From an uncultured Polaribacter sp. (GTDB lineage: Bacteria; Bacteroidota; Bacteroidia; Flavobacteriales; Flavobacteriaceae): a stretch of 64,000 nt of DNA. Both the position numbers and the translations under genes were made by a program. The stretch is from assembly GCF_947500975.1 (NCBI RefSeq), contig NZ_CANMUE010000001.1, positions 124,001-188,000 on the forward strand, written 5' to 3'. Below, in pieces: positions 1-8,720 of the stretch (the stretch's first letter is position 1; the number at the start of each line of letters is the position of its first letter). Below the pieces are notes generated by a model, which searched no databases, had not been told where the DNA came from, and worked only from the letters and a program-made list of their open reading frames with translations.

Positions 1-2
1 GA

Positions 3-323
3 CAAATGGGTGTTGGTAAAACAACTCTAATAAAAGAAACCTGTACACAATTAGGAGTTTTAGATAACATCTCCTCACCTACTTTTTCTTTGGTTAATGA
101 ATATCACACAGAAAATCAAGGTAAAGTCTTTCATTTTGATTTTTATAGAATTGAAGATGAAAACGAGGCTTTAGACATGGGAATTGAAGAATATTTTGAA
201 TCCGAAAATTGGTGCTTAATTGAATGGCCAGAAAATATTGAAAATTTACTACCTTTAGATGCTGTTGAAATTCATCTTACAATATTAGATGATAATAAAC
301 GTAACATTAATATAAAACAATAA
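3..323 (+). CDS. tsaE: tRNA threonylcarbamoyladenosine biosynthesis ATPase TsaE (5' truncated by window edge)
   Basis: TsaE is the small P-loop ATPase that works with TsaB and TsaD in making the t6A37 modification of ANN-decoding tRNAs in the cytoplasm. The Walker A loop is visible at once (MGVGKTTL), followed by the family's SPTFSLVNEY and the FHFDFYRI and LIEWPEN blocks, which are typical of TsaE. The reading frame is open to the window edge, and the Met at position 6 lies inside the P-loop, so it is not the true start; roughly 30 N-terminal residues are missing. The next gene starts 3 bases after the stop, which suggests one transcript with the Ald-like gene. Confidence 0.93.
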   Translation, partial: QMGVGKTTLIKETCTQLGVLDNISSPTFSLVNEYHTENQGKVFHFDFYRIEDENEALDMGIEEYFESENWCLIEWPENIENLLPLDAVEIHLTILDDNKRNINIKQ

Positions 324-326
324 AAT

Positions 327-1523
327 ATGAGTTCATTTTCTCCTTTTAGTAAAGAAGAGTTACTTCCTCAAGAAGAAATGTTGGAAATCAAAAAAAGAAA
401 AGGAGAATTATTTATTGGTTTGCCTAAAGAAACATATTTAGGTGAAAAGCGTGTTTGTTTAACACCAGATGCGGTTTCAGCATTATGTGCTCATGGGCAT
501 AGAATTGTTTTAGAAACAGGTGCTGGAGATCATGCAAACTATACAGATAAAGAATACTCTGATGCAGGAGCAAAAATTTCTTATAATGTTGAAGAAGCTT
601 TTAAATGCAATATTGTTTTAAAAGTTGCACCTCCAACAGAAGATGAAATCAAATATTTAAATCCCCAAACAACCTTAATTTCCTCTCTTCAATTAAAAAC
701 ACAATCAAAAAGTTATTTTGAACATCTTACAAAAAAGAAAATAACAGCAGTTGCATTTGATTTTATAAAAGACGAGCATGATACATTCCCTATTGTAAAA
801 TCATTAAGCGAAATTGCTGGTACAGCTTCTGTATTAATTGCTGGAGAATTAATGAGTGGTGTAAATAAAGGAAATGGTTTATTATTTGGCAACATTGGTG
901 GAGTACCTCCTACAAATGTTGTTATTTTTGGAGCAGGAACTGTTGGGGAATTTGCAGCCAGAAGCGCTATTGGTTTAGGTGCTAGAGTAAAGGTTTTTGA
1001 CAACTCTATAACTAAACTTAGAAAACTACAGCATAATTTAAACTCACCTATTTACACATCTACTTTGCAACCAAAATCTGTAGCAAAAGCATTAATGCGT
1101 TGCGATGTTGCAATTGGTGCAATTAGAGGTAGAAACAGATCTCCAATTATAGCAACAGAAACTATGATTGAAAAAATGAAAGAAGGTGCTGTAATTGTAG
1201 ATGTTAGTATTGATAGAGGTGGTTGTTTTGAAACCTCTAATGTTACAACCCATAAAACACCAACCTTTGTAAAACATGGTGTAATACACTATTGTGTACC
1301 AAATATACCTGCTAGATATGCAAGAACTGCATCAGTTTCTATTAGCAATATTTTTACTCCGTATTTATTAGATATTGCTGAAGAAGGTGGTTTTGAAAAT
1401 GCAGCACGTTTTGATAAAAGCTTACGAAATGGTATGTATTTTTATCACGGAATTTTAACAAATAAAACGGTTGCAGATTGGTTTGAATTACCTTTTAGAG
1501 ATATTAATTTATTAATATTATAA
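327..1523 (+). CDS. Alanine dehydrogenase/PNT family protein with altered active site
   Basis: This 398-residue protein belongs to the alanine dehydrogenase / pyridine nucleotide transhydrogenase N-terminal family and would usually be annotated alanine dehydrogenase. The NAD-binding loop GAGTVG is at residues 202-207, and the conserved SIDRGGCFE block holds D296. It carries about 26 extra N-terminal residues compared with the canonical copy at 14318-15400. Against the numbering of characterised AlaDH (R15, K75, H96, D270), the arginine (GEKRVCLTP) and aspartate are kept, but the lysine position is A101 (LKVAPP instead of VKEP) and the histidine position is Q122 (SSLQLKT). The K/H spacing of 21 residues is preserved, so the alignment needs no gap. 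Alanine deamination is therefore doubtful. The fold is certain; the substrate is unknown. It is probably co-transcribed with tsaE. Confidence 0.85.
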   Translation: MSSFSPFSKEELLPQEEMLEIKKRKGELFIGLPKETYLGEKRVCLTPDAVSALCAHGHRIVLETGAGDHANYTDKEYSDAGAKISYNVEEAFKCNIVLKVAPPTEDEIKYLNPQTTLISSLQLKTQSKSYFEHLTKKKITAVAFDFIKDEHDTFPIVKSLSEIAGTASVLIAGELMSGVNKGNGLLFGNIGGVPPTNVVIFGAGTVGEFAARSAIGLGARVKVFDNSITKLRKLQHNLNSPIYTSTLQPKSVAKALMRCDVAIGAIRGRNRSPIIATETMIEKMKEGAVIVDVSIDRGGCFETSNVTTHKTPTFVKHGVIHYCVPNIPARYARTASVSISNIFTPYLLDIAEEGGFENAARFDKSLRNGMYFYHGILTNKTVADWFELPFRDINLLIL

Positions 1524-1592
1524 GTACTTTAAAATAAAATCTTTATCTTTATAGTATAATAATTTACTTTACACCCCAAAAAAATAATTCAA

Positions 1593-4500
1593 ATGAACTT
1601 TGTTGTCCCCCCAACAAAAAAAGATTCTATTAATAAGTGTTATAAATTAATTTCACTCTTTTTATTGTTTTTTTATCTTACTATAAACACTACTAATTCG
1701 CAAACTGTTTTAGTAGATGACCTATCTTTTAATGCTAATAATTTGACAAACATCTTAGTCACAAGCAATTGTGTAATAACTTCTAATTATGATTTTAGCT
1801 CAAAAGAATCTGTAGCATATTTTAATAGTAATAATTCTAGTTTCCCTTTAAAGGAAGGTGTAATTTTAAGAAATGGTAAAGCTAAATTTACAGAAGGAGA
1901 GTATAAAGGCCAAAATTTATCAAGTAGTATAAATTCAAATTCAGATGTTGATTTAAAAGAAATTAGTGAGGTTTTTGGACAAACATCAACAATTACTGAT
2001 GTTAGTTTTATAAGCTTCGATTTTATCTCACAATCTAATGAATTTGACTTTAATTTTGTTTTTGCCTCCAATGAATATGGTGAGTGGCAATGTGGTTATA
2101 GTGACATTGTAGGAATTATTTTAACAGATATTAGTACAAATGAAAAAATAAACTTAGCAGTTTTACCAGTAACTAACGATGTAATAACAGTAAAAAATAT
2201 TAGAGACTCAGAATATAATAGTTCGTGCAACTCAGTAAACTCAAACTATTTTAGTAGATATAACACTATAGATACTTCTTCAACTAATATTAATATGAGA
2301 GGTTATACAAAGGTTTTAAATGCTTCTTCAAAAATTGAGGCTAATAAAAAATACAATTTAAAATTTGTGATTGGTGATTATGCAGACTCTAATTTTGATT
2401 CTGCTATTTTTATAGAGCCTGGAAATTTTAATATAGATTTTGATATTGGAGAAGATTTTAAAATGTGTGATAATGAACCCTTCACATTAGATACCAAAAT
2501 TTCTGATAGTACAAATTTTATTTTTGAATGGTATAAAAATGATGTTAAAATTGAAAATGAAACATCATCAATATACAATGGTACCAAGTTAGGAACTTAT
2601 AAAGTAATAGCAACAAATATTAATGGATGTATCATAACTGATGAAATAATAATCTCAGAATTAGAAATTAAAGTTCCCCCTGCGGATCTTTTTGAATGTG
2701 ATAATGGAACAGAAGCAATATTTAATATAGGTATTTATGATTTAAATTATTTTAATTTAAATAATGAACGATATAGCCTTTCCTACTATAACTCAATAAA
2801 TAATTTAAATTCAGATATTCCTATAGGTGTTAGTGATTTAGATAATTATTTAAGTACTGGTAATGAAACTATCTATATAAAAGTAAAAAGTAATTTAAAT
2901 AATGAATTTTGTAATATTGTATTAGACTTTAAATTAAACATTGTTCAATTTCAGGCAAATAAACCTAATGATATTTTTGTTTGTGAATCATCTAATACAA
3001 TTAATATCCCATACAATGTAAATAAACAAATTCTAGGTAGTTTAAATGAAGCTGATTACACTATTTCATTTTTTGAGAGTTTTGATAACGCACTAAATAA
3101 TACCAATGCTATAACTGAAACTGAATCATATAATATAAGCTCACTTACCGCAAAGACTATTTATGCAAGAACTGTAAACAACTCAAATAGCAATTGTTAT
3201 GATATCATAGATTTTAATATAAACGTAAATGAGTTACCTTTAGTAGATACAATTCAAAACGTTGTCGAATGTTCCAGTTACACTTTACCTCAAATTACAA
3301 ACGGAAATTATTTTTCCATGCCATATGGTGGAGGAATTCAGTATTTTGCTGGTGATGTAATAACTGAAAATCAATCAATCTATATTTATAATATAAACGA
3401 AAATGGGTGTCAAAAACAAACACGATTTTCCATTACAATTATAGAAAACTATAAATTAAACAATATTTATTGTGATAACTTCACATCATTTAGACCTCTA
3501 TATGGTAATTTTTACACCGCTCCTGGAGGTGAAAACGGTAGTGGTCAATTAATAGAACCAGGTACAGTTTTTACAGAAAATTTAACAATATATTATTACT
3601 CAACTATAGATACTGTTTTTTGTTCAGATGAACCAATGGACATAAATATAATTCCAAGTCCAGATGTAGATCAATTAAGTAACAAAGTAACTTGTTCTAG
3701 CTACAAATTACCGCCTTTAACAAATGGTAAATATTTTAAATTTAAAAATGGTATTGGTAGTGAAATAATTTCAGGAACAGAAATTACTGAATCTCAACAA
3801 ATATATATTTATAATGAAAATAAAGGTTGCAGTAAAGAATCAACATTTGAAGTTTTTACAATTGATGTAAATGATTTTGTTGATGTAACTTCTTGTGGAA
3901 GTTATACACTACCAGATATAACTATTGGTGGTTATTTTACCGAATCAAACGGTATGGGAGAGTCCATTGAAGCTGGTACGATTATAACAGAATCCAAAAA
4001 AATTTTTTACTATGTAAAAACCGATGACGATGTAAATTGTACAAAAGATTTATCATTTCAAATTGATATTTTTCCAATACCTAAGGTAGATAAAATAGAT
4101 GATGTTATTAGGTGTGTTAATGATCCTTATCAATTACCAGAACTTGTAGATGGTACATATTTTACTAAAACAAATGGTGAAGGGATCAACTTAAAACCTG
4201 GAGAATTAATAACTAACTCCACAACAATTTATATTTTTAATCAAAATGAAAACTGCTCCAATGAAACCAATTTTTCAATTGAAATAAGACAATTACCAAA
4301 AGCTGAAGTTTTTACAGACGTTTATACATGTGAACCTTTTGTTTTACCTGAACTAAATAACGGAAATTATTTTACTGAACCAAATGGTCAAGGTTTACAA
4401 TTAAATTTTGGCGATCAAATAACAGAAACATCAACAATATACATTTATAGTGTTGATGAAAAATTAGAAGGATGCGTAAATGAAAATATTTTTTCAGTAA

Positions 4501-5729
4501 TATTTTTAGGAGTAAGTGTTGATGAAATAGAAGATGTAAACTCTTGTGATTCATACATCTTACCTGAGCTATCAGTTGGCGAATACTATACTGAATCTAA
4601 TGGAAAGGGAACAAAAATGAATGCAGGAGATGTAATAAATAATAATATTACACTTTATATTTATGCTGAAAATGGAAATAGATTTTTTTGTTCTGATGAA
4701 AAAACACTTTCGATTAATATTTCCAAAACGCCACAATTAAGTGGGTTTAACAATAAAGAAGCTTGTGGTTTTTTCCTTTTAGAAGATACAAACATTAACC
4801 CAGAAGTTAAATTAGAATATTATAGGAAACCTAATAAAGTAGATCTAATAGACTTAAATGAATACTATATCTCTGAAATTGGTACACACTTAATTTATGC
4901 TGTAACAAGTTCATTAAAAAATGAAAATTGTTATATTGAGGAGACTTTTACTTTAACAATAAACCCTTCATTAGATCTTAATATTGAAGATGTTTATTTA
5001 TGTAAAAATGTTGATACTGAGCTCTTTTACAAACCAGTTGAAATAAAATCAGGTTTAGATCCAATTAAATATACAGCAAACTGGTATTATAATAAAGAGC
5101 TAGTTGGAACTGGAGTAAATTTTTATGCTACTATAGATGGGACCTACACAATAGAACCAATAGCACTAAATTCAGAAGAAGGAGATAGTAAAGATTGTTA
5201 TTATAATATTGAAGAAGTAAATGTAATTTCATCGTCACCAAAAGCCAAAATAGTTTATTTAACTGATCCATTTTCTAACAAAACTTCTATAAGAGTTGAT
5301 ATCATAAATCAAAATTTTGGAGAATATGAATATCAATTAAATAAAGGAGATTTTCAAACAGATAATGTATTCACGGATATAGAAACTGGTATTCATTTAA
5401 TTACTATTAAAGATACAAAAGACATATGCCCAAATATTGTAATTGAATTCACTGCACTAACTTATCCTAAATTTTTTACCCCCAATAATGATGGCAAAAA
5501 TGATTTTTGGAATATTGATGATTTAAAAAAATATCCAGAAGCAATTATACAAGTATATAATAGAATGGGAGTTTTTATAACTCAATTTAAAGCTTCAGAT
5601 TTAGGTTGGAACGGACTTAATAAAAATGGAGTAAATGCTATAGAAAACTCATATTGGTTTAGAGTCAATTTTATTTTTGAAGAGAAACCTGCAAAATTTG
5701 AAGCATATTTTTCCTTAAAAAGAAATTAG
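1593..5729 (+). CDS. Choice-of-anchor L, repeat-containing T9SS type B sorted surface protein
   Basis: A 1378-residue secreted protein. It begins with a basic stretch and a hydrophobic signal segment ending near TNSQ (about residue 37). The next ~270 residues resemble the choice-of-anchor L domain (VFASNEYGEWQCGYSD is characteristic). The middle contains at least seven tandem modules of roughly 70-75 residues, each with the pattern C-x-x-Y-x-LP, G-x-Y(F), G, I/VTE and IYIY, covering about bases 3260-4690. The C-terminal ~85 residues (FFTPNNDGKNDFW, YNRMGVFI, GWNGLNKNG, YWFRV) are the gliding-motility-associated CHU_C domain, the signal for type B export by the type IX system. It is probably a surface adhesin-like protein; no catalytic motif is seen. 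It stands alone, with 69 bases before it. Confidence 0.88.
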   Translation: MNFVVPPTKKDSINKCYKLISLFLLFFYLTINTTNSQTVLVDDLSFNANNLTNILVTSNCVITSNYDFSSKESVAYFNSNNSSFPLKEGVILRNGKAKFTEGEYKGQNLSSSINSNSDVDLKEISEVFGQTSTITDVSFISFDFISQSNEFDFNFVFASNEYGEWQCGYSDIVGIILTDISTNEKINLAVLPVTNDVITVKNIRDSEYNSSCNSVNSNYFSRYNTIDTSSTNINMRGYTKVLNASSKIEANKKYNLKFVIGDYADSNFDSAIFIEPGNFNIDFDIGEDFKMCDNEPFTLDTKISDSTNFIFEWYKNDVKIENETSSIYNGTKLGTYKVIATNINGCIITDEIIISELEIKVPPADLFECDNGTEAIFNIGIYDLNYFNLNNERYSLSYYNSINNLNSDIPIGVSDLDNYLSTGNETIYIKVKSNLNNEFCNIVLDFKLNIVQFQANKPNDIFVCESSNTINIPYNVNKQILGSLNEADYTISFFESFDNALNNTNAITETESYNISSLTAKTIYARTVNNSNSNCYDIIDFNINVNELPLVDTIQNVVECSSYTLPQITNGNYFSMPYGGGIQYFAGDVITENQSIYIYNINENGCQKQTRFSITIIENYKLNNIYCDNFTSFRPLYGNFYTAPGGENGSGQLIEPGTVFTENLTIYYYSTIDTVFCSDEPMDINIIPSPDVDQLSNKVTCSSYKLPPLTNGKYFKFKNGIGSEIISGTEITESQQIYIYNENKGCSKESTFEVFTIDVNDFVDVTSCGSYTLPDITIGGYFTESNGMGESIEAGTIITESKKIFYYVKTDDDVNCTKDLSFQIDIFPIPKVDKIDDVIRCVNDPYQLPELVDGTYFTKTNGEGINLKPGELITNSTTIYIFNQNENCSNETNFSIEIRQLPKAEVFTDVYTCEPFVLPELNNGNYFTEPNGQGLQLNFGDQITETSTIYIYSVDEKLEGCVNENIFSVIFLGVSVDEIEDVNSCDSYILPELSVGEYYTESNGKGTKMNAGDVINNNITLYIYAENGNRFFCSDEKTLSINISKTPQLSGFNNKEACGFFLLEDTNINPEVKLEYYRKPNKVDLIDLNEYYISEIGTHLIYAVTSSLKNENCYIEETFTLTINPSLDLNIEDVYLCKNVDTELFYKPVEIKSGLDPIKYTANWYYNKELVGTGVNFYATIDGTYTIEPIALNSEEGDSKDCYYNIEEVNVISSSPKAKIVYLTDPFSNKTSIRVDIINQNFGEYEYQLNKGDFQTDNVFTDIETGIHLITIKDTKDICPNIVIEFTALTYPKFFTPNNDGKNDFWNIDDLKKYPEAIIQVYNRMGVFITQFKASDLGWNGLNKNGVNAIENSYWFRVNFIFEEKPAKFEAYFSLKRN

Positions 5730-5760
5730 TTAATTTAATTTTTCATCTATAAAATTCAAT

Positions 5761-5768
5761 TATTTTTG
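5761..5768 (+). promoter_or_regulatory. Bacteroidota-type -7 element (TATTTTTG)
   Basis: The octamer TATTTTTG fits the Bacteroidota sigma-ABfr -7 consensus TAnnTTTG and sits 17 bases before the ATG of the small membrane-anchored protein at 5786. No TTTG -33 box is visible at the usual 19-21 base spacing, so this rests on one element only. Confidence 0.5.
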
Positions 5769-5785
5769 CAATTCAATATTTTACG

Positions 5786-6154
5786 ATGTTATTAAAAAGA
5801 ATAGGATATTTTTTAGTAGGTGTTTCAATTAGTTCTGTAGGAGTTTACTTTTTTTGGCAAAAGAAAAATGCAACTTTTGATTATGGAATGGATGCAAGAA
5901 CTTTAAAAACTATTAGAATAAAAAAACGTTTTTTTTCTAAAAATGCTAAGAAAGTAATGCAAGAAAAAAATATTGATACAATAAAAATTTCAACAATATT
6001 ATACAATGGTGATGTTAACTTTGGTAAAAGTACACCAAGAACAAAACCTTGTGCAAATTACTTTATTACAGGTAAAAGAGAATTAAAAAATGTGAGTTTA
6101 CTTGTTAAACGTTGTGATTCTACTTCTACTATTGAAGAAATCATTGTTAATTAA
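5786..6154 (+). CDS. Small membrane-anchored DUF4258-like protein
   Basis: A 122-residue protein with one N-terminal hydrophobic segment (about residues 7-24, YFLVGVSISSVGVYFFW) and a soluble remainder likely facing the periplasm. The body resembles the flavobacterial DUF4258-like proteins: a YGMDARTLKTI block, then KTIRIKK, and a TKPCANYFITG segment. I recognise the family by its general pattern, and no function is known. The start is supported by the -7 element 17 bases upstream. Two cysteines (in KPCANYF and VKRCDST) could form a disulfide in the periplasm. It lies downstream of the large surface protein but has its own promoter signal. Confidence 0.7.
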   Translation: MLLKRIGYFLVGVSISSVGVYFFWQKKNATFDYGMDARTLKTIRIKKRFFSKNAKKVMQEKNIDTIKISTILYNGDVNFGKSTPRTKPCANYFITGKRELKNVSLLVKRCDSTSTIEEIIVN

Positions 6155-6270
6155 ACAAAAAAAATCTCAAGTTTTAAAATGACAATAATCATTCAAAACT
6201 AATTTTAAGTTCTTTATTTTACTTAACACTTAGTACTATTAATTAATATCAACTTTAATTTTTTATAACT

Positions 6271-6936
6271 TTAAGTCTTATAAAAATGTGCTTCAATTTT
6301 ATCTACGTTTTTAATTGTCTTTTTTACCCAATTAAAATATAAAATTTCTTTTTCTTGTTTTGATAATTGCCAATTTTGATTAGATTTTTTAAGTTTTGTA
6401 GTAATATCTTGTAAAATTATAGCAGCAGCCACAGATATATTTAGACTCTCTGTAAAACCAACCATTGGTATTTTTAAAAACCCATCTGCATTTTCCATAA
6501 CATAATCAGAAACTCCGTCTGCTTCTGCTCCAAAAACAAAGGCAGATTTTTTGGTGATATCAAAATCATGCAATAAACTTGAATTATGATGAGGTGTTGT
6601 TGCTATAATTTGATATCCTTTTTCTTTTAAATTGTCAAAACAAATTTTGGTATTATCACCATCAGATTTATATCGTTTAGATGTTATCCACTTTTGAGAA
6701 CCTTTTGTTACATATTTAGAAACCCTATTTACATATTTATTTTCTATAACATGTAAATCTTGAATACCAAAAATATCGCAAGTTCTTACAACAGCACTTG
6801 CATTATGTGGTTGATAAATATCTTCTAAAACAACAGTAAAATGACGAGTTCTCTCTTCTAAAACTCTTTTAAAAAGGGCCTTTCTTTTATCGGTTAAATA
6901 ACCTTCAAAATAGTTTAATAATTTTTCATCAATCAT
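6271..6936 (-). CDS. trmH: SpoU/TrmH family tRNA/rRNA 2'-O-methyltransferase
   Basis: A SPOUT-fold RNA 2'-O-methyltransferase, 221 residues. It resembles TrmH (tRNA Gm18 methylation): the N-terminal block TVVLEDIYQPHNASAVVRTC holds the motif 1 Asn and Arg, and the C-terminal knot motifs FVFGAEADGVSD and ESLNISVAAAIIL are complete. An upstream TTG at 6945 would add three residues, but the ATG at 6936 fits family starts (MIDEKLL). A TAAGTTTG -7 element lies only 6 bases upstream, so the message may be almost leaderless. It is divergent from the sirtuin gene. The exact RNA target cannot be read from the sequence. Confidence 0.88.
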   Translation of the reverse strand: MIDEKLLNYFEGYLTDKRKALFKRVLEERTRHFTVVLEDIYQPHNASAVVRTCDIFGIQDLHVIENKYVNRVSKYVTKGSQKWITSKRYKSDGDNTKICFDNLKEKGYQIIATTPHHNSSLLHDFDITKKSAFVFGAEADGVSDYVMENADGFLKIPMVGFTESLNISVAAAIILQDITTKLKKSNQNWQLSKQEKEILYFNWVKKTIKNVDKIEAHFYKT

Positions 6937-6942
6937 AAGTAA

Positions 6943-6950
6943 CAAACTTA
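6943..6950 (-). promoter_or_regulatory. -7 element (TAAGTTTG) for trmH
   Basis: On the minus strand TAAGTTTG matches TAnnTTTG. Its close position (6 bases before the ATG) would place transcription start at or beside the start codon. The -33 box is not evident. Confidence 0.4.
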
Positions 6951-6970
6951 AAAATATTATTTTAGCTTTT

Positions 6971-7654
6971 ATGAAAAAATTAGTTATTTTAACTGGCGCA
7001 GGAATTTCTGCTGAAAGTGGTATTAAAACTTTTAGAGATGCTGATGGACTTTGGGAAGGTCATGACATTATGCAAGTTGCCTCCCCTGAAGGTTTTGCTA
7101 AAAATCCACAATTGGTTTTAGATTTTTACAATCAACGTAGAAAGCAGTTATTAAAAGTAAATCCTAACAAGGCGCATTTTAATTTAGTCGATTTAGAAAA
7201 GTATTTTGATGTAGAGATTATTACTCAAAATGTAGATGATTTGCACGAAAGAGCTGGCAGTAAAAATGTAATGCATTTACACGGAGAGCTTTTAAAGGTT
7301 AGAAGTATAATAGATGAAACAGATGTACTTGAGTGGAAAAAAGATTTATTTTTAGGAGATTTGTGTTTTAAAAAAAGTCAATTAAGACCACATATTGTTT
7401 GGTTTGGTGAGATGGTGCCTTTGCTAGAAAAAGCAATTGAAATAACAAAAAAAGCCGATATTTTAGTAATTATTGGTACTTCTATGCAAGTATATCCTGC
7501 TGCAAGTTTAATTAATTATGTAAAACAAGAAATACCTATTTATTTTATTGATTTAAATCCTTCTATTTCAAACAATAATTTTACAAATCTTAAAATTATA
7601 AAAAACCCTGCTACTTTAGGTACAGAAAAATTAAAAGAATTACTGAATATTTAA
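6971..7654 (+). CDS. cobB: NAD-dependent protein deacylase, sirtuin class III (CobB-like), without zinc cysteines
   Basis: A 227-residue sirtuin that removes acyl groups from lysines using NAD+. Visible motifs are GAGISAESGI (residues 9-18), FRDADGLW, QNVD (86-89), the catalytic HLHGEL (H104) and RPHIVWFGE. The FYNQRR segment gives Y53 and R56, the Tyr-x-x-Arg pair that in class III enzymes binds succinyl/malonyl groups, so desuccinylation is a fair inference. The zinc ribbon that in E. coli CobB holds four cysteines here has only C132, so metal binding is apparently lost. It is short for the family (no N-terminal extension). It is divergent from trmH with a 34-base gap. Confidence 0.9.
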   Translation: MKKLVILTGAGISAESGIKTFRDADGLWEGHDIMQVASPEGFAKNPQLVLDFYNQRRKQLLKVNPNKAHFNLVDLEKYFDVEIITQNVDDLHERAGSKNVMHLHGELLKVRSIIDETDVLEWKKDLFLGDLCFKKSQLRPHIVWFGEMVPLLEKAIEITKKADILVIIGTSMQVYPAASLINYVKQEIPIYFIDLNPSISNNNFTNLKIIKNPATLGTEKLKELLNI

Positions 7655-7689
7655 TTATTTTAAATAGCTAAATAAAATTTAAAATGATA

Positions 7690-8394
7690 CTATAATAAAT
7701 CTAACCTTTCCATTAATTCTGGCCTTTTAGAGCGACTAACAGGAACAACATCCTTTTCAATTAAAACACTATTATCCTCTATATCTATAATTTTTTTCAA
7801 ATTAATTACGTAAGAACGATGAACTTTTAAGAATAAAGATTTTGGTAACTTTTCTTCTATCTTTTTTAAAGTAGAATGTACCACATAATTTTTTTCTTCT
7901 GTTTTAATATTGATATAATCTCCTTTAGCTTGGATAAGATAAATACTTTGTAAGTCGATTTTTATTAAACGTCTATCAATGTTAATATAAAAATCATTTT
8001 TTACAATCTCTTCATTACTTTGTTTGGCTATTGGTTTTGATATATTGAGTTTTTCTGCCTTTTTTATTGCTTTTTCAAAACGAGTAAACTCTATTGGCTT
8101 CAATAAATAATCCACAATAAAGTCATATTCAAAAGCTTCTATAGCAAATCTAGGATCAGATGTAGTACATATAATTTTAGGAGGATCTTTTAACGTTTTA
8201 ATAAAATCAAAACCGCTAAAATTAGGCATATGAATATCTAAAAATATTAGATCTACATTGTTTTCATTTAAAAATTTTATTGCTTGTATTCCATCAGAAA
8301 ACTCATCAATTATGTTTAATGACCCTATTTGATCACAAAGAGTTCTAATAATAACTCTTGCCATATTTTCATCATCAATAACAATACAATTCAT
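7690..8394 (-). CDS. LytTR-family response regulator
   Basis: A 234-residue DNA-binding response regulator. The receiver domain spans residues 1-120 with the acidic pair D7/D8, the phospho-acceptor D53 (LIFLDIHMP), the switch Thr in ICTTSD and the KP lysine (LLKPIEF). The LytTR DNA-binding domain follows (about 138-234; DYINIKT, FLKVHRSYVINL). It is the last gene of the tight FIST-kinase-Hpt-regulator cluster, starting 8 bases after the Hpt stop, so it is the likely output of that relay. Its targets are unknown; LytTR regulators often control surface or export genes. Confidence 0.9.
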   Translation of the reverse strand: MNCIVIDDENMARVIIRTLCDQIGSLNIIDEFSDGIQAIKFLNENNVDLIFLDIHMPNFSGFDFIKTLKDPPKIICTTSDPRFAIEAFEYDFIVDYLLKPIEFTRFEKAIKKAEKLNISKPIAKQSNEEIVKNDFYINIDRRLIKIDLQSIYLIQAKGDYINIKTEEKNYVVHSTLKKIEEKLPKSLFLKVHRSYVINLKKIIDIEDNSVLIEKDVVPVSRSKRPELMERLDLL

Positions 8395-8402
8395 AATAGC
8401 AA

Positions 8403-8720
8403 TTAAATAGTTTCTAAATAATTTGTTATGATAATTAGAACTTTTTCAAACTCTTGTTGACCCTTTATTGATTTCTCTCTAAGGTTATGTTCAAAATCAT
8501 TAGCTAATTTATAACTCTTTTCCAGCCCTAAAATACTAAATTTATGTTTAAGTCTATGAACATTTTCTTCAATTTTTTCAAAATTATTTTCTTTAACACT
8601 TTCGAAATAATCTTTTTTTTCTTGTGGAAATTCTGTTTTTATAACATCAATTAATGTTTTTTTAACAGATTCTTCACCTCTAGATAGTTGATCTATGTAA
8701 GATAAATTTGGTTTTGACAT
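8403..8720 (-). CDS. Hpt domain phosphotransfer protein
   Basis: A free-standing 105-residue histidine phosphotransfer protein. The helical sequence contains NVHRLKHKFSILGL, where H55 occupies the phospho-histidine position of the Hpt consensus (HxLKG-like; the usual Gly is replaced here by H/K). The ATG overlaps the stop of the kinase gene by one base (TAATG), indicating translational coupling. It would pass phosphate between receivers: from the kinase, via a receiver, to the LytTR regulator. The family is assigned by the motif and context, as the rest diverges. Confidence 0.82.
   Translation of the reverse strand: MSKPNLSYIDQLSRGEESVKKTLIDVIKTEFPQEKKDYFESVKENNFEKIEENVHRLKHKFSILGLEKSYKLANDFEHNLREKSIKGQQEFEKVLIIITNYLETI

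Noticed and set aside
3260..4690. Possible CRISPR-like direct repeats
   Set aside because: The repeats are degenerate protein-coding modules of about 220 bases within one frame, not short identical repeats with spacers.
6937..6945. TTG start for trmH (three more residues)
   Set aside because: The ATG at 6936 aligns with family starts; the TTG overlaps the -7 element.
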